From Humisphaera borealis (GTDB lineage: Bacteria; Planctomycetota; Phycisphaerae; Tepidisphaerales; Tepidisphaeraceae): a stretch of 64,000 bases of DNA. Location: the NCBI RefSeq assembly GCF_015169395.1, contig NZ_CP063458.1, positions 2,728,001 to 2,792,000 of the forward strand. Direction: 5' to 3'. Under the pieces are notes generated by a model, which searched no databases, had not been told where the DNA came from, and was given only the letters and a program-made list of their open reading frames with translations. The translations under genes were made by a program, and so were the position numbers. Within the stretch, counting starts at the first letter, position 1. Each line of letters starts with the position of its first letter. Shown piece by piece: positions 1 to 9,131 of the stretch.

Positions 1-7
1 GGTTCCT

Positions 8-94
8 GTAGGGTCCGCCTTGGCGGACGCGTGTGGGTTTGTGGGTCTACGGTGCCGGGTCGTTGTGCATCGCGTCCGCCAAGGCGGACCCTAC
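8..94. repeat. REPIN-like inverted repeat pair (GTAGGGTCCGCC family)
   Basis: Two perfect inverted arms of 24 nt lie at 8-31 and 71-94, with a 39-nt spacer. Each arm contains its own palindrome (GTCCGCCTTGGCGGAC at 13-28 on the left). It lies just downstream of the stop codon of the minus-strand gene that ends at 99. A diverged copy of the family is at 34883-34971. Confidence 0.85.
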
Positions 95-98
95 CGGG

Positions 99-2726
99 CT
101 ACTTCGCGATATTGGAAAGCTCCTCGGCGGTCCACTGCTTCTCGCCGCGGCCGGCCGTCTCCTTGCGCACCTTCGCAACGAACGCCGGCTCGACCGGATC
201 GGCCTCGTGGCCCCACTCCCGACGGACGTACGTCAGGATCGAAGCGATCTGGTCGTCCGTCAGCACCTGCAGCCCGGGCATCTCGCCTTCGAAGGTCTTC
301 TTGCCCACCTTGATCGGACCGGTCAAGCCATGCAGCACGATGCGCACCGTGCGATTGGGCGTGCCCAGCGCCCATTCGCTATCGAGCAGCGGCGGCGCGA
401 GCCCTTCCTGGCCCATGCCGCTGGGCTGATGACATACCGCGCAAAGCTGCGTGAACAGTTCCTTGCCCGCCGTGAACCGCTGCGCCTGCTCACTGGTCAG
501 CGGCTTGAGCGGCGGGGTCTTGTCGCCGGGCTTGTTCGGCCAGCTCAGGCCGCCATCAATGCCCTTGGCCAGTTCGGCCACCTTCTTGTCGGTGCTTTTG
601 AGCAGGTCGGCCAGCCCGGACGGCTCCTTGGCGAGCCGGAGCTTTCGCCGGGGTGCCTTGGACTTGGGGTCCGGCGCGATCGCTTCGGCAACGCCCTGAA
701 CCAGTGCCAGCTTGTCGGCCTTCTGCTTGTCCGAGACGGTCGAGATCAGGGCGAACAGCGCATCGATTCGGTCTGCACTGCGTCCCCGGACCACGCACTC
801 GGCCAGATCGTTGAAGAAGCCCTGCTTGTCCTTCGCCGGGGCCGTCGCAAACGCCGCATCCGCCAGCAGTGATTGCAGCAGTTCCAGTTCACGTCCCGCC
901 GACGCACTGAGCGCCACCGACCGCACGATCGGATCGGACAGGTGCCTGGCGATGATCTTGTTCGCTGTCGGCTGAAGTTCACGGTTGGCCGGCGTCGAAT
1001 AGGCGACCACCTGAACCTGCACGGCCAGGTCAGGGTCGTTCGCCAGGTCAGGGAGCATGGAAATGGTCTCGATGCCCGTCAGCTTGCGGATGTGCTGCTC
1101 GCCGGCCCGCAGGGCTTGAAGGCGAACTTTCGGGTCGGCGTCTTTCAGGGCGGCGGCGACAACTTCGTCTTCCAGCTTGTCCATGCCCTGGAGCGTCCAG
1201 AGGGCGTGAATCTTGCCCAGCGTCGTCGTCCCGGGTTCTTTGCCGAGCGCGATCTTCTGGAGCGTGCCGACGACCTTAGCGTCGTTGCGTTCCACCAGCA
1301 GCCGCTGTGCCGTGTCGCGCCACCAGCCGTTGCCGTGCGACAATGCCGCCGCCAGTTCCGCCGAGGTGGCGGTCGACAGCTTCGGCTGCTTCGCCGGCTG
1401 CTTGTAGCCATCGGGAACGATGCGCCAGATACGGCCGCGATGGCCGTCGTTCTTGTCCAGATCGCGCTGCTTGACCTGGTCGGCCAGGTAGGCGCTCAGG
1501 TACGCCTTGTGCTGCAGGATGCCGTGGTAGAGATCGACCACGTACAGCGCACCGTCCGGCGCGTTGTAGAGGCTGACCGGGCGGAAACGCTCATCGGTGC
1601 TGACCAGGAAGTCGATCTTCGGGAAGCCGAGCGAGGTGCCGTCGTGCTGCACCGACGTGCCGACCACGTTCAGCCCTTTCTCTTCGAGCGTATGGCGGAT
1701 GATCATGTTGCCCGACGGCTCGCACACGAACGCGTTGCCCCGGTAGTCGGCTGGGAATGCGTCGCCGCGGTAGATCTGCGGTCCGCACGCGGCGGTCACG
1801 CTTTGCAGAACACCTTTGTCGTCGAGCACCTTGGTATAGCCGCGATTGACGCCGGGGTTCACGCGGCCGGGGAAGGTCTTGTTGCCGGCGACACTGGCGT
1901 TGACGCCCGTCGGATTGGCGACGAACGGGTTACCCGCCAGAAACTTGGCCGGCATCATGTCCGCGCGGAGCATCGCCGAGTTGCTGTTGTAGAAAAGCCG
2001 GCCGACATCATCCTGGGCAATACCCCACTGCCCGCGACTGATGGTGCCTTCGCGGACAAACTTGCCGCCGGCCATGCGGAACCGCGCCGACCAGTTGGCG
2101 CTGTAATTCCAGTTGTCCAGCATCCAGACCAACCCGTTGGCCATGTGCTCGGGGTTGGCATTCTTGCTGGCGTAGTCGGTCAGGAGCGTGGTCTTGCTGT
2201 CGGCGACACCGTCGCCATTGGTGTCTTTCACGAGATACAGGTTCGGTGGCTCGGACACGAGCAGGCCGTCACCCATAAAGCCGATCGCCCGGGGGATCGA
2301 CAGCTTGTCCATGAAGATGGTGGACTTGTCGAAGACACCATCGTTGTTGGTGTCTTCCAGCCGGCTGATGCGGCCGACGGGATCAAGCTCGCCGTTGCCG
2401 TCCATGTCGGGCATGTAGCCGCGCAGCTCGCAGACGTAGGCCCGGCCGTCAGGATCGAACGCCATCGCGATCGGCTCCTGGACCATGGGCTCGGCCGCGA
2501 CGAGCTCGATCTTAAAGCCCGGCGGCAGCTTAAAGCTCTTGATCGCCTCGGCCGGCGACAGGATCGGGGCATCGGGGATCTTGTCGATCTTCCAGGTGGG
2601 GCGCTGCTTTTCCAGTTCGCCCCCCGGGGCAGCGGCAAGCATCCCCGCCGCGACACCTGAAACCGCCCCGGCAAGAGCAAGAATTAATGAATACCGTTTG
2701 AACGAAGAGCGTTTGGGTGATGCCAT
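99..2726 (-). CDS. Secreted PVC-type heme-binding dehydrogenase-like protein with C-terminal cytochrome c domain
   Basis: An 875-residue protein that starts with a basic segment and a hydrophobic signal helix (about residues 11-30, LILALAGAVSGVAAG). Residues about 50-430 match the planctomycete putative membrane-bound dehydrogenase / beta-propeller domain (FKLPPGFKIELVAAEP, then GDGLLVSEPPNLY and LYVVDLYHG). A HEAT-like middle follows, and a mono-heme cytochrome c domain with CAVCH lies near residue 755. Such proteins are thought to be periplasmic oxidoreductases or electron carriers; the substrate is unknown. The ATG at 2726 was chosen because it directly precedes the signal peptide; an upstream in-frame start at 2804 would add 26 non-signal residues. 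It is transcribed divergently from the beta-helix gene. Confidence 0.85.
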   Translation of the reverse strand: MASPKRSSFKRYSLILALAGAVSGVAAGMLAAAPGGELEKQRPTWKIDKIPDAPILSPAEAIKSFKLPPGFKIELVAAEPMVQEPIAMAFDPDGRAYVCELRGYMPDMDGNGELDPVGRISRLEDTNNDGVFDKSTIFMDKLSIPRAIGFMGDGLLVSEPPNLYLVKDTNGDGVADSKTTLLTDYASKNANPEHMANGLVWMLDNWNYSANWSARFRMAGGKFVREGTISRGQWGIAQDDVGRLFYNSNSAMLRADMMPAKFLAGNPFVANPTGVNASVAGNKTFPGRVNPGVNRGYTKVLDDKGVLQSVTAACGPQIYRGDAFPADYRGNAFVCEPSGNMIIRHTLEEKGLNVVGTSVQHDGTSLGFPKIDFLVSTDERFRPVSLYNAPDGALYVVDLYHGILQHKAYLSAYLADQVKQRDLDKNDGHRGRIWRIVPDGYKQPAKQPKLSTATSAELAAALSHGNGWWRDTAQRLLVERNDAKVVGTLQKIALGKEPGTTTLGKIHALWTLQGMDKLEDEVVAAALKDADPKVRLQALRAGEQHIRKLTGIETISMLPDLANDPDLAVQVQVVAYSTPANRELQPTANKIIARHLSDPIVRSVALSASAGRELELLQSLLADAAFATAPAKDKQGFFNDLAECVVRGRSADRIDALFALISTVSDKQKADKLALVQGVAEAIAPDPKSKAPRRKLRLAKEPSGLADLLKSTDKKVAELAKGIDGGLSWPNKPGDKTPPLKPLTSEQAQRFTAGKELFTQLCAVCHQPSGMGQEGLAPPLLDSEWALGTPNRTVRIVLHGLTGPIKVGKKTFEGEMPGLQVLTDDQIASILTYVRREWGHEADPVEPAFVAKVRKETAGRGEKQWTAEELSNIAK

Positions 2727-2885
2727 ATCAGAAGACCTAAGCACGATACCAGCAAGGCAGGGTGGGTGTTGCGACAGCGCTTCCGCCCTCGTAGACCGAG
2801 GCAAAGACCTTTACCACGCAGGCGTGCTTTCGTGTAGTGAAATGTCTCGTCAAAAAGCGGTTAACGAGATGTGTCACGACCGACG

Positions 2886-2924
2886 CCCGCGGCGCTGCCG
2901 CGGGTCCCACCGCAGCGCGGTGGG
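2886..2924. repeat. Compact double hairpin in divergent intergenic region
   Basis: Two adjacent hairpins separated by one base: CCCGCGGC-GCT-GCCGCGGG (2886-2904) and CCCACCGC-AGC-GCGGTGGG (2906-2924), flanked by ACG/CGT. The second is an inverted variant of the first, with paired substitutions that keep both stems. It lies between the divergent starts at 2726 and 2995. Confidence 0.7.
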
Positions 2925-2994
2925 CGTGCTCTTGGTTCGCCACAGATTCCCGACCATACTTTCTCCCAACACAACTTTGCCGAGGAGCCCCACC

Positions 2995-4626
2995 ATGAAG
3001 ACCCCCCTCTTGTGCTGCGTCATGATGCTGCTTCTTTCGGCCACCGAAACCCGGGCCGACGATACAGCGCGCATCGCAGCGCTCTTCGCCGCCGCGACTG
3101 AGCGAGGTGGAGCCGTCGTCATTCCGCCCGGCGACTACCAACTGGACAGTGCCCAGCCGATTCCCCTCAGCTCCGGCATCGCCGTCACCGCCTACGGTGC
3201 CCGCTTCCACCTGCCCAAAACCCTCGGCGACAAGGCCCGTGTCGTCCTCTTCTCGGGTGAAAACATCTCCGACTTCCGCTGGTCTGGCGGACACTTCACC
3301 GGCAACGTCTTCGACCCATCGCGCGAACACAACACCTGGGAACCCAACGCCAATACCCGTGCGATCCTGATCACCACCACCAAGGACGGAAGAACGGAAA
3401 ACCTGACCTTCCGCGACATCTCGTCCGACGGTCTGGCCGGCGCGGCCGTCACCGTGCTGGGGGCCGAGAAGAAGGGGAGCGACCGCGAGATCGACACCTA
3501 TGCCAGGAACGTAACCGTCGAAAACTGCACGCTCGAGCGCACCGGAAAGTTCATGTGGGACTACGGCTACCTCTGGCAGATCACCGTCTGGCCGGAGGAC
3601 TACACGCCCCGCGAACGGGAGATGGCTGCGAAGTACTTCCGCAACGACACGATCCGCGGCACGGCGAAGATGGCCGCCGGCGACGACCGCGTCTTCTTCG
3701 ACAACGCCAAGCCGTTGCCGGTCTCGCAGCCACGCGTCGGCCAGGACGCCGTCCGCGGCAAGGACGCAGTCTGCTTCTTCGGCGATGTTTTGCCGACCAA
3801 TCTGGTGCGCGGGAAGCAGTACTTCGTCGTCGAGAGCACGCCGCAGTTCATCCGCATCGCCGAGAAGGTCGGCGGCGAGCCGATCCGTTTCGCCAGCGCC
3901 GCCGGCCCCAAGACCCAATTGATGACCAACCTTTTCGCCGCGTTCGCCGCGCTGTACGCCCCGGTGGGTAGCGGCCCCGGCAAAGGGGCGTTCGACCTGG
4001 TCGGCTGCAAGAATGTCATCGTCCGCGGTTGCCGCCTGAGCGCGCTCGGCGACACGATGCACATCCAGAAGTCCGACACGGTCCTGTTCTCCGGCAATCA
4101 CATCACCGGCTCGCGGATGGGCGCGTTCTTCCTCGCCGAGCACTGCAAGAACGCCACCATCACCGGCAACACGGTCGATGGCACGAATGGATCGCGCGTG
4201 ATCAGCGTCGAACGATCGTGCGAAGATGTGACGATCGTCGGCAACACCTTCCGCAACGGCGGACGCGGGTCATGGATCAACCAGCCGAAGAACTTTGTGC
4301 TGGCCGACAACGTGTTCGTGAACAACACGACGAAATGTGAGCAGGACCCCAATCGCGGCCGCCGAACGTTCCTGACCGGCGGTTACGAGCGTTACGCCGA
4401 GTTGTACTTCACGACCTACGAGCCCGACGGCAAGTACGTCAACGTGATCGTCCGCGGCAACATCTTCACCAGTGGTTCGAACGCCGAACACGCCATCACC
4501 TTCGCCCCCGGCGGCGATACGATCCTGGTCGCGGACAACGTTTTTGCAGGCGCAGTGCGGGATATTGTGGGGGCACCGGAATGTAAGAATGTGACGATTC
4601 GGGGGAATGTGGAACGGGGGGAATAG
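2995..4626 (+). CDS. Secreted right-handed parallel beta-helix protein
   Basis: A 543-residue protein with a short signal peptide (MKTPLLCCVMMLLLSATETRA). The body is rich in beta-helix rungs, for example NVIVRGCRLSALGD, NATITGNTVDGTNG, DVTIVGNTFRNGG and NFVLADNVFVNNT, ending with NVTIRGNVERGE. The fold is typical of polysaccharide lyases and other carbohydrate-active or surface proteins. No catalytic motif could be assigned, so the function is open. The start at 2995 has a GAGGAG ribosome-binding site at 2982-2987 and precedes the signal peptide. Confidence 0.85.
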   Translation: MKTPLLCCVMMLLLSATETRADDTARIAALFAAATERGGAVVIPPGDYQLDSAQPIPLSSGIAVTAYGARFHLPKTLGDKARVVLFSGENISDFRWSGGHFTGNVFDPSREHNTWEPNANTRAILITTTKDGRTENLTFRDISSDGLAGAAVTVLGAEKKGSDREIDTYARNVTVENCTLERTGKFMWDYGYLWQITVWPEDYTPREREMAAKYFRNDTIRGTAKMAAGDDRVFFDNAKPLPVSQPRVGQDAVRGKDAVCFFGDVLPTNLVRGKQYFVVESTPQFIRIAEKVGGEPIRFASAAGPKTQLMTNLFAAFAALYAPVGSGPGKGAFDLVGCKNVIVRGCRLSALGDTMHIQKSDTVLFSGNHITGSRMGAFFLAEHCKNATITGNTVDGTNGSRVISVERSCEDVTIVGNTFRNGGRGSWINQPKNFVLADNVFVNNTTKCEQDPNRGRRTFLTGGYERYAELYFTTYEPDGKYVNVIVRGNIFTSGSNAEHAITFAPGGDTILVADNVFAGAVRDIVGAPECKNVTIRGNVERGE

Positions 4627-4697
4627 CGTGGTAGACAGCTGCCACGTCCCGCAGATGATTCAGCGTACCGTCAATTGCCCAAGTGAAAGGAAGTCCA

Positions 4698-5357
4698 ATG
4701 TCTGTCCGACTGCTGGTCGTCATCACTTTGCTGGGACTTTTCACCGGGTGCGGGGCATCATCCTCGGTGCCGCCGGCGCCTCAGCCCCCCGCCAACCTAG
4801 CGCCCAAGCCGCAACCGCAGGTCAGCACACAGCCGGCTATGCCCGGCGAGAAGAAGCGAATCGTGTTCATCTGCGATGCATCCGGCACGATGATCAATCG
4901 CTTGAGTTTGCTCCATGAGGAGCTTCTACAACACGTTGCGGCGCTGCCGGAAGATCATTCTTACAACATCCTGTTTTTCGGAGACAGAGGCGACTTTCGC
5001 GCTCTGGATCGCTGGAAGATGGTCGCACCCGGCGCGGAAAGTCGCATCGCAACCAAGCAATTCCTCGAACGCATAACGCCATGGGGCACGACCAACCCGA
5101 TTCCGGCGATCGAACATGCGATCAAGTTCCGCCCGGATGTGATCCACTTCTTCAGCGACGGCGAGTTCAACAGTCAAGCCGAGTACGCTAGCGTCATCGA
5201 GGCGTTTGCCGCCGCGCACCGTGATCACGCCACGATCGTCAACACCTATCTTTTCGAGAGTTTGGATTTAGACGCCGAAACAACGATGAAGAAGATCGCG
5301 AAGGACAACAAAGGCACCCTCAAGTCCATCAGCCCCGCCGGCTTCCGCTCGCCGTGA
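4698..5357 (+). CDS. VWA-domain lipoprotein
   Basis: A 219-residue protein. Residues 1-20 form a lipoprotein-type signal ending in LFTGC, followed by a Pro/Gln-rich linker (about 24-52). Residues about 53-215 look like a von Willebrand factor A fold: IVFICDASGTM carries a MIDAS-like DxSGT sequence (Asp replaces the usual first DxS context), and VIHFFSDGEFN is the second acidic strand. It is probably an envelope-anchored metal-dependent binding protein; the partner is unknown. ATG 4698 is preceded by AAAGGAAG; the GTG at 4683 is a less likely start. It ends 16 bases from the converging gene at 5374. Confidence 0.75.
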   Translation: MSVRLLVVITLLGLFTGCGASSSVPPAPQPPANLAPKPQPQVSTQPAMPGEKKRIVFICDASGTMINRLSLLHEELLQHVAALPEDHSYNILFFGDRGDFRALDRWKMVAPGAESRIATKQFLERITPWGTTNPIPAIEHAIKFRPDVIHFFSDGEFNSQAEYASVIEAFAAAHRDHATIVNTYLFESLDLDAETTMKKIAKDNKGTLKSISPAGFRSP

Positions 5358-5373
5358 TTGCGGCACTGCGCTC

Positions 5374-6159
5374 TCACCACTCATCGTCACTCGTCTTCTG
5401 CAGATACGCGAAGAAGCACATCTTCTCCACCCCCTCCACCACGCCGCGCAGCGAGAACAGCTTGAAGAACCACGCCAGGTCCTTCTCGGTCGGCTCGTCC
5501 GGCGGGGCTGAGGCCTCGCCGACGATCTCGGCGGCGGGCACGCTCATGATGTAATCCGCGAGGTAGGCGATGTTCAGCTCGTCGGCCGACTGCGTGGACA
5601 GGACGAACAGGCCGTGCGTCTTGATCGGCTCGCGCAGGTATCGCTCGGCCATGTTGACCTCGACCTTGTCGAGTGCGGCCAGGTAAGCCTTGGTCGCCGG
5701 GTCGCTCTTCCACTCGTGGGCCTGGCGTTCGTCTTCACGGCACTGCTCGAGCGCGACGTCGAAGTGGGCCTGCAGCCGGGTGTAATACAGATCAACCTCG
5801 TCGCCGCTGAGCCAGCGGACGATCATCACCTCGCCCGGCCGGCGGTGGATGTGATAGTCGTTCGTCGGCAGTTCCTCCTTCTCGGCGAGCGTCAGCACCT
5901 CCGTTGCCTCGGCGACCGACTCGGGCGTCAGCACCGGCGTCTCGGGGATCTTCGACTTCTCCAGCTTGCCGATCGTCCGCTGAAGCTTGCGCGCCAGGTC
6001 GGCATCCAGCCCCGCACGCAGCTCGGCGTCAAACTTCCGCGGGCCTTCGAACACCGCGCACAACTCCGCGTGCATGCGGAACTCGTCGGCCTTGTCCTTG
6101 GCGCGGACGGCGGGATCGGTCGGGTTCTCGGCCTGGCTTTCTCCGGGTTCATCGAACAT
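5374..6159 (-). CDS. Hypothetical cytosolic protein
   Basis: I do not recognise the family. The 261-residue protein has no signal peptide or membrane segment and is strongly acidic. An alpha-helical, charged N-terminal half (about 1-90) precedes a region with NDYHIHRRPGEVMIVRWL and a long helical stretch with many Glu and Lys. The C-terminal part (VEGVEKMCFFAYLQKTSDDEW) is aromatic. Codon use matches the surrounding genes and no frameshift is visible. It lies immediately upstream of the minus-strand tRNA-Lys region in map order but is separated from it by a terminator-like hairpin. Confidence 0.7.
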   Translation of the reverse strand: MFDEPGESQAENPTDPAVRAKDKADEFRMHAELCAVFEGPRKFDAELRAGLDADLARKLQRTIGKLEKSKIPETPVLTPESVAEATEVLTLAEKEELPTNDYHIHRRPGEVMIVRWLSGDEVDLYYTRLQAHFDVALEQCREDERQAHEWKSDPATKAYLAALDKVEVNMAERYLREPIKTHGLFVLSTQSADELNIAYLADYIMSVPAAEIVGEASAPPDEPTEKDLAWFFKLFSLRGVVEGVEKMCFFAYLQKTSDDEW

Positions 6160-6319
6160 AGGCGATCAAAGATAACGTCAACCAGCCGGCCGGCCACCGT
6201 GGCAAAACAGGAGCAGACCGCGGAGGGTAAGGAACACGGCGATCGCGGAGGATTGCAAAGGGTCCGGAGGCGTCTTGGACTGCCAGGCAGAGGCGACAGC
6301 TAAACCCCAAAATGAAATA

Positions 6320-6343
6320 AGCCCTCGCGTTTGCGAAGGCTTA
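6320..6343 (-). terminator. Hairpin terminator downstream of tRNA-Lys
   Basis: On the minus strand AAGCC-TTCGC and GCGAG-GGCTT pair as a stem of about 10 bp with one G-U pair and a short A-rich loop, followed by TATTTCATTTT. It lies six bases beyond the tRNA 3' end. Confidence 0.6.
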
Positions 6344-6348
6344 TCTGA

Positions 6349-6421
<73 letters not shown>

Positions 6422-6558
6422 TGTGGGGAGGGGTATTAATAGCCGGTTCGAAGCGAATGTCAAGGTTTGAGAAGCGCCAACTCGCGCGGAACTGGTGGAG
6501 CGGTTGCGGTCCGCCTACCATCCGGCGGGAACGCTCGCGGCCGCCGCTCTTGCTTTGC

Positions 6559-7929
6559 ATGTCTCGTTACACCGCCACACTCGCCGGTAAGTCGTTCGCG
6601 TTTGCGGACCTGCGGACGGTACTGGCCCGGGCGTCGCCGGCGCGGGCGGGGGATCAGCTTGCCGGGGTGGCCGCCGAGTCGGCGCGGGAACGGGCGGCGG
6701 CGCAGGCGATCCTGGCCGATGTGCCGTTGGCCCGATTTCTTGAAGAGCCGGTCGTGCCCTACGAGACCGACGACGTCACCCGGCTGATTCTCGATTCCCA
6801 TGACGCCGCCGCGTTCGCGCCGCTGAAAGACTTCACCGTCGGGCGGTTTCGCGAATGGTTGCTGGAATACCAGACCACCGGCGACGCGATCGCCGCCGTG
6901 TCGCCGGGCGTGACGCCGGAGATGGCGGCGGCGGTGTCCAAGATCATGCGGAACCAGGACCTGGTGCTGGCGGCGAGCAAATGCCGGGTGACCACCCGGT
7001 TCCGCTGCACGCTCGGCCTGCCGGGCCGGCTGTCGGTGCGATTGCAGCCCAATCACCCCACCGACGATCCCGCCGCCATCACCGCCGCCATTATCGACGG
7101 GCTGATGTACGGCTGCGGCGATGCCTGCATCGGCATCAACCCCGCGACCGACAACGTCAACGCCGTCATCGCGTTGCTTAACGTCACGGCCGAGATCATC
7201 GACCGCTACGCCATCCCCACGCAAAGCTGCGTGCTGGCGCATGTGACGACATCGATCGCGGCGATAGAGCGGGGCGCGCCGGTTGACCTGGTCTTCCAGT
7301 CGATCGCCGGCACCGAGGCGGCGAACAAGAGTTTCGGCATCACGCTGGCGATGCTCGACGAAGCCTGGGCAGCGGCCAGGTCGCTCGGAAGGGCCGGGCC
7401 GGACGGCAATGTGATGTACTTCGAAACCGGGCAGGGCTCGTGCCTGTCGGCCGATGCGCACCATGGAGTGGACCAGCAGACGCTCGAAGCCCGCGCCTAC
7501 GCCGTCGCCCGGCGGTACGAGCCACTATTGGTGAACACGGTGGTCGGCTTCATCGGCCCGGAATACTTGTACGACGGCAAGCAGATCGCCCGGGCCGGCC
7601 TGGAAGATCACTTCTGCGGCAAGCTGCTCGGCCTGCCGATGGGGTGCGACGTCTGTTACACCAATCACGCCGAGGCCGACCAGAACGACATGGACACCCT
7701 GCTGACACTGCTCGGTGTCGCGGGTGTCAACTACATCATGGGCGTGCCGGGGGCGGATGACATCATGCTCGGCTACCAGAGCACGAGTTTTCATGACGCC
7801 CACTACATGCGCCAGACGCTGGGACTGAAAGCCGCGCCGGAGTTTGAAACGTGGCTCGAACGAATGAAGTTGACGGACAATACGGGTCGGCTGTTGACGC
7901 AGAGCGGAACGGTGCCCTTGCTGGCGTGA
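6559..7929 (+). CDS. eutB: Ethanolamine ammonia-lyase large subunit
   Basis: This is the catalytic (alpha) subunit of the coenzyme B12-dependent lyase that turns ethanolamine into acetaldehyde and ammonia. At 456 residues it is close to the usual length of about 453. Family sequences are clear throughout: MRNQDLVLAASKCRV, GLPGRLSVRLQPNHPTDDP, GCGDACIGINPATDNV, ETGQGSCLSADAHHG and MGCDVCYTNHAEADQNDMD. ATG 6559 fits the family N-terminus (RYTATLAGKSFAFADL); upstream in-frame sequence runs into the tRNA gene. The small subunit follows after 133 bases that contain an inverted repeat. No eutA reactivase, microcompartment shell genes or cobalamin riboswitch are seen nearby. Confidence 0.97.
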   Translation: MSRYTATLAGKSFAFADLRTVLARASPARAGDQLAGVAAESARERAAAQAILADVPLARFLEEPVVPYETDDVTRLILDSHDAAAFAPLKDFTVGRFREWLLEYQTTGDAIAAVSPGVTPEMAAAVSKIMRNQDLVLAASKCRVTTRFRCTLGLPGRLSVRLQPNHPTDDPAAITAAIIDGLMYGCGDACIGINPATDNVNAVIALLNVTAEIIDRYAIPTQSCVLAHVTTSIAAIERGAPVDLVFQSIAGTEAANKSFGITLAMLDEAWAAARSLGRAGPDGNVMYFETGQGSCLSADAHHGVDQQTLEARAYAVARRYEPLLVNTVVGFIGPEYLYDGKQIARAGLEDHFCGKLLGLPMGCDVCYTNHAEADQNDMDTLLTLLGVAGVNYIMGVPGADDIMLGYQSTSFHDAHYMRQTLGLKAAPEFETWLERMKLTDNTGRLLTQSGTVPLLA

Positions 7930-7954
7930 ACGGACTGCGGCTGGCGGCCCGGTC

Positions 7955-8061
7955 AGTGACACGGGCTTCCAGCCCGTGCGGAACAAATTGGAGTTTTGAA
8001 CTCGTTATCTGCCGTCTGTTTACTCCGACATCGCTCGCACGGGCTGGAAGCCCGTGTCACT
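7955..8061. repeat. REPIN-like inverted repeat pair between eutB and eutC
   Basis: Two perfectly matching inverted arms of 25 nt at 7955-7979 and 8037-8061 flank a 57-nt spacer. Each arm holds an ACGGGCT-TCC-AGCCCGT hairpin. The right arm ends one base before a possible eutC start codon at 8063. Confidence 0.9.
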
Positions 8062-8062
8062 G

Positions 8063-8947
8063 ATGGCGACTTTCGATTTCGAGATTCGATCGGAACTTAT
8101 GCCCGACCCCTGGCAGCATCTTCGCAAGCTGACGTCTGCCCGCATCGCGCTGGGCCGGACCGGCGGATCATTGCCGACGGGCGAGGTGCTGAAGTTTTCG
8201 ATGGATCACGCCCTGGCCCGCGACGCGGTCTGGGCGGAATTGGATCTGGATCGGCTCGAAGCGGAGGTGACGGACGCGTTGTCGCCCGCGCCACCAGACA
8301 CGGACCTCCGCAAGGATGCTGCGGTCTCGGCGTGCGGGGTGGTTCGCGTGACGACGCTTGCCGGCGATCGCGCGACCTATCTTCAGCGTCCAGACTGGGG
8401 ACGAAAACTGTCGCCCGATAGTGAGACAAAACTCACGGCCGTGGGCCCGCCGGAAGGCGTCGATGTCGTGATCATCGTCGCCGACGGGTTGTCGGCCCTG
8501 GCGGCACAGCGGCAGGCGCCGGAGGTGTTGCGGCCGTTGGTTCCCGCGCTTCTGGCCGGCGGATTGTCGATCGGGCCGGTCGTTCTCGCGACGCAAGCCC
8601 GCGTCGGCTTGCAGGACGAAATCGGCCACCGCCTTCGGGCAAGGTGCGCCGTGACGCTCATCGGCGAGCGGCCGGGACTTGGCACCGCCGACAGCCTGGG
8701 GGCGTACTTGGTGTTCGACCCCAAACCGGGCAACACCGACGCCGACCGCAACTGCGTCTCGAACATCCGCCCCGAAGGTCTCCCGCCCGCCGTCGCGGCC
8801 GAGACGCTGTTCCACCTGATCACGCAATCGCTGGTTCGGAAACTAAGCGGGGTGCGGTTGAAGGATGAACGCGTTCTAACGGGGCCGGCTGCCACGACGA
8901 TCCTGAACGAGACGCAGATCGACAGGAAGACTCTTGTCCACGAATGA
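8063..8947 (+). CDS. eutC: Ethanolamine ammonia-lyase small subunit
   Basis: This is the beta subunit, which completes the B12-binding site of the lyase with EutB. Recognisable family sequences include LTSARIALGRTGGSLPT, DVVIIVADGLSALA, IGERPGLGTADSLGAYLVF and DADRNCVSNIRPEGLP. Length from ATG 8063 is 294 residues. ATG 8099 (MPDPWQHLRKL) matches the start of short EutC proteins better and would leave the upstream repeat wholly non-coding; neither start has a strong ribosome-binding site. The last codons, LVHE and stop, lie inside an intergenic repeat arm (8937-8969), so the C-terminus may have been shaped by that element. Confidence 0.93.
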   Translation: MATFDFEIRSELMPDPWQHLRKLTSARIALGRTGGSLPTGEVLKFSMDHALARDAVWAELDLDRLEAEVTDALSPAPPDTDLRKDAAVSACGVVRVTTLAGDRATYLQRPDWGRKLSPDSETKLTAVGPPEGVDVVIIVADGLSALAAQRQAPEVLRPLVPALLAGGLSIGPVVLATQARVGLQDEIGHRLRARCAVTLIGERPGLGTADSLGAYLVFDPKPGNTDADRNCVSNIRPEGLPPAVAAETLFHLITQSLVRKLSGVRLKDERVLTGPAATTILNETQIDRKTLVHE

Positions 8948-9120
8948 ACACTAATGGGCACGAATGAAGAAGGGGATGATCAGACGATCTACGTACCTGG
9001 GACCGCCGAGCGCTTTCTCGGCATTTGCACGAAACTTAATCGAAGAGCCGAGCCGGCGCTCGGCGGTCCCAGGAGGAGCCCCATTGCCTTCATTCGTGAC
9101 CATTCGTGTTCATTCGTGGA
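8937..9120. repeat. Nested double inverted repeat after eutC
   Basis: The outer arms at 8937-8969 and 9088-9120 (built from CACGAATGAACAC-like units) match at about 31 of 33 positions. The inner arms at 8996-9022 and 9047-9073 begin CCTGGGACCGCCGAGCG, match at about 24 of 27 positions and each form a CCGAG/CTCGG hairpin. The same nested layout recurs at 29424-29656. The left outer arm covers the eutC stop codon. Confidence 0.85.
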
Positions 9121-9131
9121 CGAGATCCTTC

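Noticed and set aside
873-2660. Long plus-strand open frame (595 codons) opposite the first gene
   Set aside because: It lies entirely antisense to a well-supported secreted heme-type protein; at this GC content reverse frames stay open by chance and the translation is compositionally odd (Arg/Val/Asp/Gly-rich).
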